A stretch of 64,000 nt of DNA, taken from NCBI RefSeq assembly GCF_019084075.1, contig NZ_JAHREN010000001.1, forward strand, positions 3,569,501-3,633,500, written 5' to 3'. Position numbers and translations under genes: made by a program. This DNA comes from Siccirubricoccus sp. G192. GTDB taxonomy: Bacteria > Pseudomonadota > Alphaproteobacteria > Acetobacterales > Acetobacteraceae. The notes under the pieces are model-generated. The model searched no databases. It had not been told where the DNA came from and was given only the letters and a program-made list of their open reading frames with translations. Below are positions 55,211 to 64,000 of the stretch, piece by piece; within the stretch, counting starts at the first letter, position 1, and every line of letters starts with the position of its first letter.

Positions 55211-56231
55211 TCACTCCACCCGCGCGCCCGAAGCCCGGACCAGCGGCGCGAAGCGCGTCTCGTTCTCGCAGCGAAACTCTGCGAGGCCCGCGGGTGGTGT
55301 CCACCACACCGTGGCACCGGCCTCTTCGTAGCGGCGGCGCACTTCGGCGCTCTCCACCGCCTCGCGCCCGACCTTACCGATCCGCTCGACGATAGCGGGC
55401 TGGATGCCCGCGGGACCGAGCACGCCGCCCCACGAGTTGATCTCATAGCCCGGCAGGAACTCGGCCATGGCCGGTACCTCGGGCGCCTGGGGGCTGCGCG
55501 CCGCCCCCGTGACAGCCAGCGGCCGCACCTGCCCCTCGCGCGAGAGGCGAAGCGCCTCGGGAATGTTGCCGAAGACCATGTCTACGCGGCCGCCCAGGAG
55601 ATCGTTGTAGGCCTGCGCGCCCCCCGCGGTAGGGCACGTGCAGGATATCCACTTGGCCCATGTGCTTGAACATCTCGCCCGCGATGTGGAGCGTGGTGCC
55701 GGCGCCCGAGCTCCCGAAGCTGAACCGGCCGGGCTCGCGGCGGCAGAGCGCGATCAGCTCGGGGACGCTGTGCGCCGGGATGCCGTGGCGCACAATGAGG
55801 AGGTTCGGCAGCTGCCACAGGCCGCAGATATAAGAGAAGTCGTGCTCCACGTCATAGGGCAGCCGAGGGTAGAGGCTAGGCGCGATCGAGAGGGAGGAGA
55901 CCGAGGCGAGCCCGATCGTGTTGCCGTCCGGCGTGGCGCGCGCGATCGCCTCCGTGCCCACATTCCCGCCCGAGCCCGAGCGGTTCTCGACGACGAAGGA
56001 CTGGCCCGTGATCTCGGCCATCCGGTTGCACCAGATACGTGCGAGGATATCGGTCCCACCGCCAGGCGGGAAGATTCCAATGAAGCGGATCGGTTGTGTC
56101 GGCCAGGCCGGGCGCTGGGCGCGCGCAGTCGCTGCAGCGCAGGCTGCGCCCGCGATGCCCAGCAAGGCACGGCGCGTTCCGCCGCCCGCTGCGTACCAGC
56201 TTCGGCCGGTGTTGATCGTGTTCCTCGTCAT
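55211..56231 (-). CDS. Bug-family tripartite tricarboxylate transporter receptor, interrupted in a C6 run
   Basis: About 340 residues when joined. Tat-like leader (TRRALLGIAGAACAAATARA). Motifs: RFIGIFPPGGGTDILARIWC, ENRSGSGGNVGTEAIARATP, FGSSGAGTTLHIAGEMFKHM. The frame is lost at C6 (55620-55625); five bases give HVPYRGAQAYNDLLGGRVDM and continue through GNIPEALRLSREGQVRPLAV to the stop at 55211. The GAGGT upstream of ATG 56231 supports the start. Fourth Bug receptor of the window. Confidence 0.86.
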
Positions 56232-56489
56232 CGCTACCTCTTTGCGCGTCGGTGGCTCGGCTCGGCGACGAAGAGCGTGAGCGGCCGCTCCTGCGTCCAG
56301 CAGGACCGGTCCAGGATGGTGACGCCCACCACCGCGGCAACCAGAAGCCTTTAGGCATTCGCGCTTCGCGGCTGCAGAACCCATGCGTCCGTCACTCCCC
56401 CCTTTCGGCCAAGCGGACGGTACGCTTCGGCGCGGCGCGGTCAACCGGGCAGGCTTGGCGGTCCCGGCAGGCCGGGCATCAGCTACAGG

Positions 56490-56660
56490 TCAGGCGAAGA
56501 CGCCACGGTAGCTTGCGCGGACCACTCCATCGGAAAGGTGTTCAGCAGGGCTGGCAACGTGGGGGGCTCTCGGCGCCCGCCAATTCAGGATGGGCTTCGC
56601 GATATCCGCCGCCAGCAGAGTCAGCTGCAGCAGCGAGCCGAGATAGCCCCGTTGGATCCA
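56490..56660 (-). pseudogene. recombinase accessory-ORF remnant
   Basis: Minus-strand GYLGSLLQLTLLAADIAKPI, ILNWRAPRAPTLPALLNTFPMEW matches the C-terminal helix-turn-helix-like ORF of recombinase modules (G-x-L-L-x-L-x-L-L-A-P-x-I-V-x-x-I-L). Frames shift inside it. It lies between the Bug receptor and the aldolase, at another cassette boundary. Confidence 0.5.
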
Positions 56661-56828
56661 ATCTGCCTTTGCCGGCTGTTCGGCAGGACCTGACCTTCGG
56701 AAAAGCTGGTGGATGGCACGACGTATCGGCTTTCGCCGCCGAGCCGGCCGACGTCGCTCCGGTTGCGCGCACGTCCTGGTCGGGTAACACTCCTGCACGC
56801 CAGCCCCTTTGCCAGAGGAAACGATACC

Positions 56829-57664
56829 ATGCGTCCCAACCGCCTTCGCCAGAAGCTGAACGCCGGGGAGCCGACGATTGGCACGCACATCCTGTCCAGC
56901 TGGCCCACCCTCGTGGAGCTGATCGGCGACGCAGAGAACTACGACTATGTCGAGTACACTGCCGAGTACGCGCCGTTCACCATGCATGCCTCGACAATCT
57001 CGGCCGTGCCTTCGAGCTGAAGAACCTGGCCGGTATGATCAAGGTCGAGCAGAAGCAGTACGCGCATCAGGCGATGCGGGCGATCGGATCGGGCTTCCAG
57101 AGCGTGCTGTTCGCCGATATCCGGACGGTGGCGGACGCCGAGGCGTGCGTCGCCGCGGTGCGCGCCGAAACCCCCGGCACCGGCGGGCGGCTCGGCGTCG
57201 GCATGCGGCGCGATGTCGGCACCGTGCTGGAGGGCGGCTCGCCAGCCTATGTTGATGCGCTGAACGAAGTGGTGATCGCCATCATGGTCGAGAAGCGCGA
57301 GTGCGTGGAGGATCTGGAGGCGATCCTGTCAGTCCCGGACATTGACATGGTGCAGTTCGGGTCGTCCGACTATTCGATGAGCCTGGGGCTGACCGGGCAG
57401 CGATCGCACCCTAACGTGGTGAAGGCGGAGCGCAGGACGATCGAGACAGCGCTGAGGATGGGCAAGCATCCGCGTGTGGAATTGGCGGATATCTCGGCCG
57501 CGAAGCCGTACCTGGAGATGGGTGTGAAGCACTTCTGCATCGGGTGGGATGTGCGGATCCTGTACAACTGGTGGCGCACGAACGGGGCCGGTATGCGGGC
57601 AATGCTGACGGGCGAAGCGACGGTGGCCCAGGCGCCGCAGCCAGCGAAGACCGGAACCTATTGA
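56829..57664 (+). CDS. HpcH/HpaI aldolase family protein, interrupted by a missing base
   Basis: About 279 residues when joined. MRPNRLRQKLNAGEPTIGTH, ILSSWPTLVELIGDAENYDY, VEYTAEYAPF, then after restoring one base at about 56990 LDNLGRAFELKNLAGMIKVE, and MVQFGSSDYSMSLGLTGQRS with NPNVVKA-type (HPNVVKAE) helix. This is the class II pyruvate aldolase fold (2,4-dihydroxyhept-2-ene-1,7-dioate/4-hydroxy-2-oxovalerate type); it splits hydroxy-keto acids into pyruvate and an aldehyde. The missing base is not in a homopolymer. Confidence 0.82.
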
Positions 57665-57710
57665 GGCACGGGCCGTGACATGCCATCGCCGGTGACCTTG
57701 ACGCGGCGGC

Positions 57711-57835
57711 CTGAAGTTGGACCAGGCATGGCGGCCGAAGCGCCTCGAACGCGAGAATGCGCGGCTGCGGCTGGCGGTGGCGGAACCGACGCTCGACAAG
57801 TAGATTCTGCAGGAAGCTGCGAAGGAACCTTCTAT
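57711..57835 (+). pseudogene. IS3-family transposase OrfA remnant
   Basis: LKLDQAWRPKRLERENARLR, LAVAEPTLDK-stop, ILQEAAKEPS matches the leucine-zipper end of IS3/IS1404-type OrfA (K-x-L-E-x-E-N-x-R-L-x-R-x-V-A-x-L-T-L-D-K-x-I-L-x-E-A). The rest of the element is gone. It sits between the aldolase and MDR genes. Confidence 0.65.
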
Positions 57836-57915
57836 GGGCGGGGGTGTCGTGCAGAATAATCCGCCGGGAAGGGCCAAACCCGGCGGTTCCGTCTGAGCAT
57901 CACGGGGAGGGCAAC

Positions 57916-59058
57916 ATGGAAGGCGACGGGCTGCGCGGACTGGAGCTGCGCTCGCGCATCAGCAAGGGTGGCGTTCTAGAGCTCTCACTGTATGAGGCGG
58001 CGGTGCCGGAACCGGCAGCCGACGAGATCATCGTCCGGGTTGAGGCGACGCCGGTCAATCCCTCCGACATCGGTGTTCTGCTCGGTCCGGCCGCGCTCGA
58101 TACGGCCGAGTTCGCCGGGACTGCAGCACAGGCTGTTGTGCGCGCGCAGGTGCCGGCGGCGGCACTGCCGGCCATCGCCGCACGGCTAGACGCCTCGCTT
58201 CCCGTGGGCAACGAGGGCGCGGGCACCGTGGTGCGTGCCGGCGCCGATGTCGCTGGCCTGCTCGGCAAGCGGGTCGCAGTGTTCGGCGGAGCGATGTGGG
58301 CGCAGTACCGCCGCGCGAAGGCGGCCGAATGCCTGGTGCTGCCCGAGGGGACGACACCGCGCGACGGTGCCTCGTGGTACGTCAACCCCATGACGGCGCT
58401 GGGCTTCGTCGAAACCATGCGCCAGGAGGGCCATACCGCCCTGGTACACACCGCCGCGGCCTCCAACCTCGGCCAGATGCTGAATCGCATCTGCCGTGCG
58501 GACGGCATTGGCCTGGCGAACATCGTGCGCAGCCCGCAGCAGGCGGAACTGCTCCGGAGCCAGGGCGCCCGCCACGTGGTAGACAGCAGCGCCTCGGACT
58601 TCGCAGCGGCGCTGACCGCGGCACTGACGGAGACCGGCGCGACCCTGGGCTTCGACGCGGTGGGCGGCGGACCGCTGGCTGGGCAGATCCTGGCCGCCAT
58701 GGAGGCCGCGGCACGGCAGGCCGCCAGCGGCTATCACCATTACGGCTCGGACCGGCACAAGCAGGTCTACCTGTACGGCCGACTGAACACCGGGCCCACC
58801 ACCTTCGAGCGCGCGCCAATCGGCTTCGCCTGGGGACTGGGCGGCTGGCTGCTGCGGCCGGCGCTGAAGAAGCTGGGCGCGGCGACAGAGGCACGGCTGC
58901 GCGCCCGCGTGGCCGCCGAGCTGAAGACCACCTTCGCCAGCCACTACACCGCGGAAATCTCCCTGGCCGAGGCGCTGCGGCCGGAGACCATGCGCGCCTA
59001 TTGTCGGCGCGCCACGGGAGAGAAGTTCCTGATCCTGCCGCAGCAGGGGCTGGGCTGA
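57916..59058 (+). CDS. zinc-independent medium-chain (MDR) quinone oxidoreductase-like alcohol dehydrogenase
   Basis: 380 residues from ATG 57916 with GGGGAGGG upstream. GroES-like domain: VRVEATPVNPSDIGVLLGPA and LPVGNEGAGTVVRAGADVAG; nucleotide-binding domain: GHTALVHTAAASNLGQMLNR, RSQGARHVVDSSAS, TLGFDAVGGGPLAGQILAAM. The structural zinc cysteines are not seen, as in quinone-reductase-type MDRs. It oxidises or reduces an unsaturated or hydroxy substrate with NAD(P)H. In a run of five plus-strand genes with an aldolase, an amidohydrolase, Bug and an SBP. Confidence 0.88.
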   Translation: MEGDGLRGLELRSRISKGGVLELSLYEAAVPEPAADEIIVRVEATPVNPSDIGVLLGPAALDTAEFAGTAAQAVVRAQVPAAALPAIAARLDASLPVGNEGAGTVVRAGADVAGLLGKRVAVFGGAMWAQYRRAKAAECLVLPEGTTPRDGASWYVNPMTALGFVETMRQEGHTALVHTAAASNLGQMLNRICRADGIGLANIVRSPQQAELLRSQGARHVVDSSASDFAAALTAALTETGATLGFDAVGGGPLAGQILAAMEAAARQAASGYHHYGSDRHKQVYLYGRLNTGPTTFERAPIGFAWGLGGWLLRPALKKLGAATEARLRARVAAELKTTFASHYTAEISLAEALRPETMRAYCRRATGEKFLILPQQGLG

Positions 59059-59413
59059 AGCGCCCGCGCGAGTCCTGGTAGCTGGCGTTCGGCGGCCGGG
59101 GGGCATCACCTCTCTCGGCCGCCCTCTGGGGATCGCTACCGCATTTGCGGTCAGCAGTGCCTTGGGCGAAGCGACTGGGTGAACAGCGGTTTTCGGCTTG
59201 GATCGGTGCTGTTGCATGGACAATCCCGTCGGTCGTAGCGCAAGCTGCACCTGGCTGCGGAGGCAGGCGCAAGCAAGGCCGCCGCACGTGTTCCGATCGA
59301 CGTTGGCGAGATCGTGGTCGGCTGTCGGCGAACGACCATGCGGGTGTTCGCGACCGACTGGTTGGCAGCGCCCGTCCATCGTGCCACGGTTCGGAAAGCG
59401 GAGGAGGCGGACC
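59059..59413. other. intergenic region between MDR and amidohydrolase genes
   Basis: Holds RKLHLAAEAGASKAAARVPI in one plus frame (about 59240-59300), which faintly recalls the R-K-L-H-L segment of IS5-type transposases, but not enough to call. No other gene-like signal; the ribosome binding site of the amidohydrolase ends the interval. Confidence 0.3.
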
Positions 59414-60403
59414 ATGAGCAGCAGCCAATCGGCAGAGGCGCGGCCTGCCGCCCGCGGGGACTCGATCCTGAACACGCTGAAGGACTGCTCGACCCTCGAC
59501 ATCCCGATCGTCGACGCGCACCACCACCTGTGGGACCTCAAAGCCGGCCGCTACCCCACCAAGCAGGATCAGTACGACGAGAAGTTCTTTCTCGGCGACT
59601 ATCGCAAGATCTGCCGCGACTACCTCGTGGCCGACTACGCCGCTGACCTGGCGGGTTTCGACATCGTTGGCACCGTCCATATCCAGGCAGCGCGTGCGCA
59701 GGAGGAGCAGGTGCAGGAGACTGCCTGGCTCTCGGAGGTGAACGCCCGCTACGGGCTGCCCAACGCCATCGTGGGCCACGTCGTGTTCACCCAGCCCGAC
59801 TGCGCCGAGGTCCTGGCCGGGCACGCCCGCTTCCCGCTGATGCGCGGCATCCGGTCCCGGCCGGTCACCTCGCCCGGACCGGGGCAGTCGATCGCCGGAC
59901 AGCCTGGCACGATGCAGGACGAACACTGGCTGCGGAACTTCGCCCTGCTGGAGCAGCACGGGATGTCCTGGGACATGCGCATCCCCTACTGGCACCTCGA
60001 GGAGGGCGCCGGGGTGGCGCGCACCTTCCCCGGCATCTCGATGGTGGTGAACCACACGGGCCTGCCGCTCGACCGCTCCGAGGAGGGCCTCGCCCTTTGG
60101 CGCCGTGGGCTCGAGGCACTGGCGGATTGCCCGAACGTGGTCATCAAGATCTCGGAGCTCGGTCTGCCGCACGGCCGGTGGGACATCCCCTCCAACGTCC
60201 GCGTGGTGCGGGAGGCCGCCGCCGTCTTCGGTCCCGACCGGATCATCTTCGCCAGCAACTTGCCCGTGGCCAGCCTTAGCACCGACTTCCGCGGCATCAT
60301 CTCGGTAATGCTGGAAGGGCTGAAGGGAGCTTCGCGCGAGGCACTTGAGAAATTCTTCCACCGTAACGCGATCCGCTTCTACCGCATGCCGGTCGCGCCC
60401 TGA
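59414..60403 (+). CDS. metal-dependent amidohydrolase family 2 (TIM-barrel)
   Basis: 329 residues from ATG 59414 (GGAGG upstream). H-x-H-type metal motif IVDAHHHLWDLKAGRYP, then IVGHVVFTQPD, SMVVNHTGLPLDRSEEGLAL, IKISELGLPH and FASNLPV at the end, matching the amidohydrolase 2 family (2-pyrone-4,6-dicarboxylate and lactone hydrolases, decarboxylases). It is placed between the MDR and a Bug receptor, so a lactone or ring-opening step is a plausible role (inference). Confidence 0.9.
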   Translation: MSSSQSAEARPAARGDSILNTLKDCSTLDIPIVDAHHHLWDLKAGRYPTKQDQYDEKFFLGDYRKICRDYLVADYAADLAGFDIVGTVHIQAARAQEEQVQETAWLSEVNARYGLPNAIVGHVVFTQPDCAEVLAGHARFPLMRGIRSRPVTSPGPGQSIAGQPGTMQDEHWLRNFALLEQHGMSWDMRIPYWHLEEGAGVARTFPGISMVVNHTGLPLDRSEEGLALWRRGLEALADCPNVVIKISELGLPHGRWDIPSNVRVVREAAAVFGPDRIIFASNLPVASLSTDFRGIISVMLEGLKGASREALEKFFHRNAIRFYRMPVAP

Positions 60404-60477
60404 GAGGCCACGCCGCATCAAAGCCTGCCGCGCCGGCCCTCCTGCGGGAGTGCGGCGTCCAACCGGGAGGAAGCACG

Positions 60478-61443
60478 ATGAGGATAGGGAGCACGCGACG
60501 CCGACTGCTCGTGAGCGGGGGCCTGCTCGTCGTGCCCCGCCTGCTGCGCGCGCAGGCCTCACCCCAGATCCGGCTCCTCGTACCCTTCGCCGCGGGCGGC
60601 CCGATGGACATGGTGGCGCGCCTCGTGGCGCCGGGTGCGGCGGAGCGACTCGGCCAGACCATCGTCGTCGAGAACCGCACCGGCGGCACCGGCGCGGTGG
60701 CCATGGCGGAGGTGACGCGGGCCCGGCCGGACGGCACCACGCTGATGATCACGGGGTCGAGCTGGCCGGTGGTCATGCTCCTGAACCGGAACCTTTCCTT
60801 CCGCATGGCCGACTTCGCGCCACTCACGCGGATGACCCTGGCGCCGCACCTCTTCGTGGTGCCGGCAGCCCTTCCCGTACGCACCGTTGACGAGTTCGTT
60901 GCGGAGGCCAGGCGCCGGCCCGGTGAGTGGTCCTACGGCACGAGTGGGATTGGCACGACGCTGCATCTCGGCACCGAGATGCTGAAGATGCGGACCGGCA
61001 TCGACATCGTCCATGTGCCGTACCGCGGCAACGCCCCGGCCATGGCAGACCTGCTGGCCGGCCGGCTGCAGACCATGTTCCCGACCATAGCGGAGGCCGC
61101 GCCCTACCTGGCTGACGGGCGGCTGCGCGCGCTTGCGGTGGGCTACCCGGAGCGCATCAACACACTGCCCGACGTTCCCACCATGGCCGAGGTCGGCCTC
61201 GGGGACGTGCCGGCGGCATCCGACTTCGGGGTGGCGACCCAAGCTGAGGTGCCGGCCCAGGCGCGGGCCCGCCTCTCCGAAGCCTTCCGTGACGCGATCC
61301 GGGAGCCCGGCCTGGCCGCCCGCCTGCGCGAACTCGGCATCTTCGTGGTGGCCACCACGGCCGAGCGCTTCGCCGAGATGGTGCGGGAGGAGAGCGAGCG
61401 CTACGCGGAGGTGATCCGCTTCGTCAAAGTCACCCTGAACTGA
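60478..61443 (+). CDS. Bug-family tripartite tricarboxylate transporter receptor
   Basis: 321 residues, RR-type leader (RIGSTRRRLLVSGGLLVVPR). Motifs: QIRLLVPFAAGGPMDMVARL, ENRTGGTGAVAMAEVTRARP, YGTSGIGTTLHLGTEMLKMR, VPYRGNAPAMADLLAGRLQT. It is intact, unlike two others in the window. It follows the amidohydrolase by 74 bp and should bind its substrate or a relative. No TctAB permease is nearby. Confidence 0.92.
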   Translation: MRIGSTRRRLLVSGGLLVVPRLLRAQASPQIRLLVPFAAGGPMDMVARLVAPGAAERLGQTIVVENRTGGTGAVAMAEVTRARPDGTTLMITGSSWPVVMLLNRNLSFRMADFAPLTRMTLAPHLFVVPAALPVRTVDEFVAEARRRPGEWSYGTSGIGTTLHLGTEMLKMRTGIDIVHVPYRGNAPAMADLLAGRLQTMFPTIAEAAPYLADGRLRALAVGYPERINTLPDVPTMAEVGLGDVPAASDFGVATQAEVPAQARARLSEAFRDAIREPGLAARLRELGIFVVATTAERFAEMVREESERYAEVIRFVKVTLN

Positions 61444-61559
61444 CGCCGGCGAGAGGAGGATCCTGCAACGCTGGATGCGGCGGAGCCCACAGAGCCGGAG
61501 CGGCTGGTCCTGTTCGGCAGCTTCATCAGCAGCTCCAGCTACAAGCCTATGCTGTTCCT

Positions 61560-61770
61560 CGCGCTGTCCGGTCTGTCCCGGTGTTCGACAAGTCGCAGCG
61601 AAGCGATGGCACCTTCAGCCGGTCCGATTTCACCTACGACCACCAGCGCGATCTCTATGGCTGTCCGGGCAGCAAGGAGCTCCGGCATTACCGGCGACGG
61701 TTTCGAACAGCCGCGCGTCGGTGTCGACCCCGACGGGCTGACGAGCAGCGAAGGTCTGCTTCTGCCTCGC
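61560..61770 (+). pseudogene. IS1182-like transposase fragment
   Basis: FDKSQRSDGTFSRSDFTYDH and DLYGCPGSKELRHYRRRF, then in a shifted frame PRVGVDPDGL, match the middle of IS1182-family transposases (D-G-T-F-S-R-x-D-F-x-Y-D, C-P-x-G-K-E-L). No flanking repeats or further domains are seen, so this is a scrap. Confidence 0.7.
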
Positions 61771-62066
61771 CGACCCTGAAAGCTGCCCTTCCACACTTCG
61801 TGTCATTCACGCCATGGCTGTGCGGTGCAATGCCCAATCAGCCGGAGCCAATGATTAGGCGCCGCGGCACCGGTCAGTCGAAGGAGATGCCGCAGGCATG
61901 GAAAACCCGAGCCCAGGGTTCACATTCGTCGAACCGGTAGCACGCAACAGGGAAGGATCAGGGTGGCCATGGCCGGTGGCCGGCTGCGACCATGAACACC
62001 GCCAATTTACCGCCGGTCTGGCAGGCCCGGCTGAAAGTGTTTCATCAACCCTGGGAGGGGACGGTC

Positions 62067-63672
62067 ATGGAACGCAGGATCTTGCTGAGGGCGTCTGTCG
62101 GCATGGGCACGCTCGCCGCGGCGGGTAGCCTTTCCAGGCCGGCCCTCTCCCAGAGCGCCGCGGCGCGCACCCTTCGTTTCGTCCCGCAGGCCAACCTAGC
62201 GAACTTCGATCCCGTCTGGGGCACCCAGCTCGTGGTCCGCAACGCCGCGGCGATGGTGTGGGACACGCTTTACGGCGTCAACGAACGGCTCGAGCCGCAG
62301 CGCCAGATGCTCGAGGCCGAGGAGCAGACCGAGGACGGCAAGACCTGGAGCTTCCGGTTGCGAGAAGGGTTGCGCTTCCACGACGGGGAGCCGGTCCGCT
62401 CACGCGACGTAGTGGCTAGCCTGAATCGTTGGACCGTGCGCGACAGCAGCATGGGCCAGATGATCCGCGGCCTCCAGGAGGAGTTGGTCGCTGTCGACGA
62501 CCGAACCTTCCGTTGGCGCCTGAAGAAGCCTTACCCTCGGCTAAAAATCGCGCTGGGCAATAACAACGTGCCGATGGCCTTCATCATGCCAGAGCGCCTG
62601 GCCCGCACGGATCCCTTCCAGCAGATTACCGAGTACGTCGGCTCCGGCCCGATGCGCTTCGCACGCGACGAGTGGGTGCCGGGGGCACGGGCGGTGTTCA
62701 CCAGATTCGACGGCTACGTGCCGCGCGCCGAGCCGGCATCCTGGTTGGCGGGCGGCAAGCGGATGCTGGTGGACCGTGTTGAATGGGTCATCATTCCGGA
62801 TCCGGCGACCGCCTCGGCCGCGCTCCAGAATGGCGAGGTCGATTGGTGGGAGACCCCTTTAACGGACCTTGTCCCGACGTTGCGGCGCAACCGCAACATT
62901 GTCGTGGACATCGCCGACCCACTCGGCAACGTCGGTGGGTTTATCTTCAACCACTTGCACCCACCGTTCAACGACGTGCGGGCACGGCGGGCGATCGCAA
63001 TGGCGCTCAACCAGCAGGACTACATGCAAGCGGTGGTCGGCAGTGACACCAGTCTTTGGCAGATCTTGCCGGGCTTCTTCACGCCGGGCACGCCGCTCTA
63101 CACGGAAGCCGGCGGCGAGATCCTGAAGGGACCGCGCGATGTCGCCGGAGCGCGCCGCTTGCTGAAGGAGGCCGGCTATGACGGCCGGCCCATCACCGTC
63201 CTGGTCGCGCAGGATCTCGCGCCGATGAAGGCGATGGGAGAGGTGACCGACGCACTGCTGCGCTCCCTGGGGATGAATGTGGATTTCGTCGCTACCGATT
63301 GGGGAACCGTCGGCGCGCGCCGCGCGGTCAAGAGCCCGCCGGGCCAGGGGGGGTTGGAATGTGTTTCACAGCTGGTTCCCCGGAGTGCAAGGGATCAACC
63401 CGGCCTCCTACCTTCCGTTGCGCGCTAATGGCGAGCGCGCCTGGTTCGGCTGGCCGACGAGCCCCGAGGTGGAAGCGGCGCGCGACAAGTGGTTCGAGGC
63501 GCCGGACTTCGAGGCGGAGAGGGCTGCGGTGGACGAGATGAACGCCGCCGCCCTGTCGCATGTCACCTTCCTTCCAACCGGCTTCTACAGGACCTCCCAG
63601 GCCTGGCGGAGCAACGTGTCCGGAGTGACGGCTGGGCCGCTTCCCTACTTCTGGGGCGTCGCAAAGTCCTGA
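62067..63672 (+). CDS. ABC transporter substrate-binding protein (peptide/opine family 5), interrupted in a G7 run
   Basis: About 534 residues when joined. Tat-like leader (MERRILLRASVGMGTLAAAG). SBP_bac_5 sequence: RFVPQANLANFDPVWGTQLV, AEEQTEDGKTWSFRLREGLR, FHDGEPVRSRDVVASLNRW, PFNDVRARRAIAMALNQQDY. The frame breaks at the G7 run 63347-63353; six Gs give GWNVFHSWFPGVQGINPA and the end at 63672. It binds oligopeptides, nickel or opine-like ligands; the partner permeases would lie beyond the window or elsewhere. Confidence 0.88.
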
Positions 63673-63844
63673 AACTCTGCCGCGGCGGCGCTCAACTAGC
63701 GCCCCCAACCGACGGCAGCGCGCTCGGCGTTACAACGAACTGGCCCTGCCCCGGTCTCACGGCTCTTCCGCAGGAAGCGTGGTTGGTGCTGGCCGGTGCG
63801 CTGCGGCTAGCTGCGGCGCCGCCGGCCGGGCGGTAATATTCGGA

Positions 63845-64000
63845 ATGACGGACCTTTATCTCCTGCCAGGATGCCGCATCCGGGAGGTCACCCACCCGGA
63901 CGCGAGCAACATCCAAATCGCTGCTGAGGCTCGGCAGCGGAACGGCCATTGTCCGGATTGTGGTGAGGCGAGCCATGCTGTCCACAGCCGCACGGTTCGG
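63845..64000 (+). CDS. ISL3-family transposase, N-terminal zinc-ribbon part only (runs off the right edge)
   Basis: 52 residues visible: MTDLYLLPGCRIREVTHPDA, RNGHCPDCGEASHAVHSRTV. The C-P-D-C-G-x-x-S-x-x-V-H-S-R zinc-ribbon pattern opens ISL3 transposases. No inverted repeat could be matched because the other end is outside the window. Confidence 0.68.
   Translation, partial: MTDLYLLPGCRIREVTHPDASNIQIAAEARQRNGHCPDCGEASHAVHSRTVR

Noticed and set aside
59240..59300. Possible IS5-type transposase remnant (RKLHLAAEAG)
   Set aside because: Only a few residues agree, with no catalytic motifs or terminal repeats; too weak to call.
1..64000. CRISPR arrays, rRNA genes, plasmid or phage origins
   Set aside because: No short regularly spaced repeats, no conserved rRNA stretches and no replication or packaging genes were seen anywhere in the window.

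Overview
This is a high-GC window from an alphaproteobacterium, most likely the Acetobacteraceae (Roseomonas/Rhodovarius-like). The case rests on GC-rich codon third positions, a TamA-TamB pair, five Bug-type (tripartite tricarboxylate) periplasmic receptors, DUF2924/serine-recombinase modules and DUF6306- and DUF2934-type small proteins. This is inferred from gene content; no rRNA is present. A striking technical feature is that at least fourteen genes are interrupted by single-base shifts. Nine or ten of these lie in runs of six to eight G or C, nearly always with one extra base. I read most of them as assembly errors and annotate those genes as one interrupted CDS each.

Layout. 1-11.3 kb: an acyl-CoA synthetase-like protein, an esterase, a radical SAM protein, a GNAT, an M20 amidohydrolase and tamA-tamB. 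11.3-18.5 kb: a block bracketed by two inverted 105-bp palindromic repeats, holding marR-emrA-emrB, nitronate monooxygenase, enoyl-CoA hydratase, a Bug receptor and a lipoprotein. 18.5-30.6 kb: housekeeping and transport genes (PfkB kinase, thioesterase, RraA-like protein, OprB porin, orphan Phd antitoxin, ABC-F ATPase, a degenerate CysA-like ATPase, hydrolase, MFS, M20 dipeptidase). 30.6-36.7 kb: GMC oxidoreductase, TauD dioxygenase, small conserved proteins, PAS protein, 5-FCL, DUF6306-like protein and XdhC. 37-44.9 kb: an apparent low-oxygen/nitric-oxide neighbourhood with an NsrR-like regulator, small membrane protein, orphan TfuA, an FNR-type box, two GreA/Rnk-like proteins, HemD, glutamate dehydrogenase, an MFS transporter and GYD/ABM-fold proteins.

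From about 44.99 kb the character changes. A tRNA-Ser(GCU) 3' fragment marks the left end of a genomic island that runs out of the window. It begins with a small ORF-DUF2924-serine recombinase module whose recombinase is cut off at a second tRNA-Ser fragment. An XRE/ImmA pair follows, its ImmA fused tail-to-tail to a truncated amidase. Beyond this are catabolic cassettes: PhyH dioxygenase; multi-rhodanese plus Bug; Bug; HpcH aldolase, MDR reductase, amidohydrolase, Bug and a peptide-type SBP. Between them lie decayed C-terminal pieces of the same recombinase module (about 50.0-50.5, 53.5-53.97 and 56.5 kb), an IS630-type element with terminal repeats, IS3 and IS1182-like scraps, and an ISL3-type transposase running off the right edge. 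The repeated recombinase fossils at cassette junctions suggest the island was built by successive insertions at the same kind of recombinase site.
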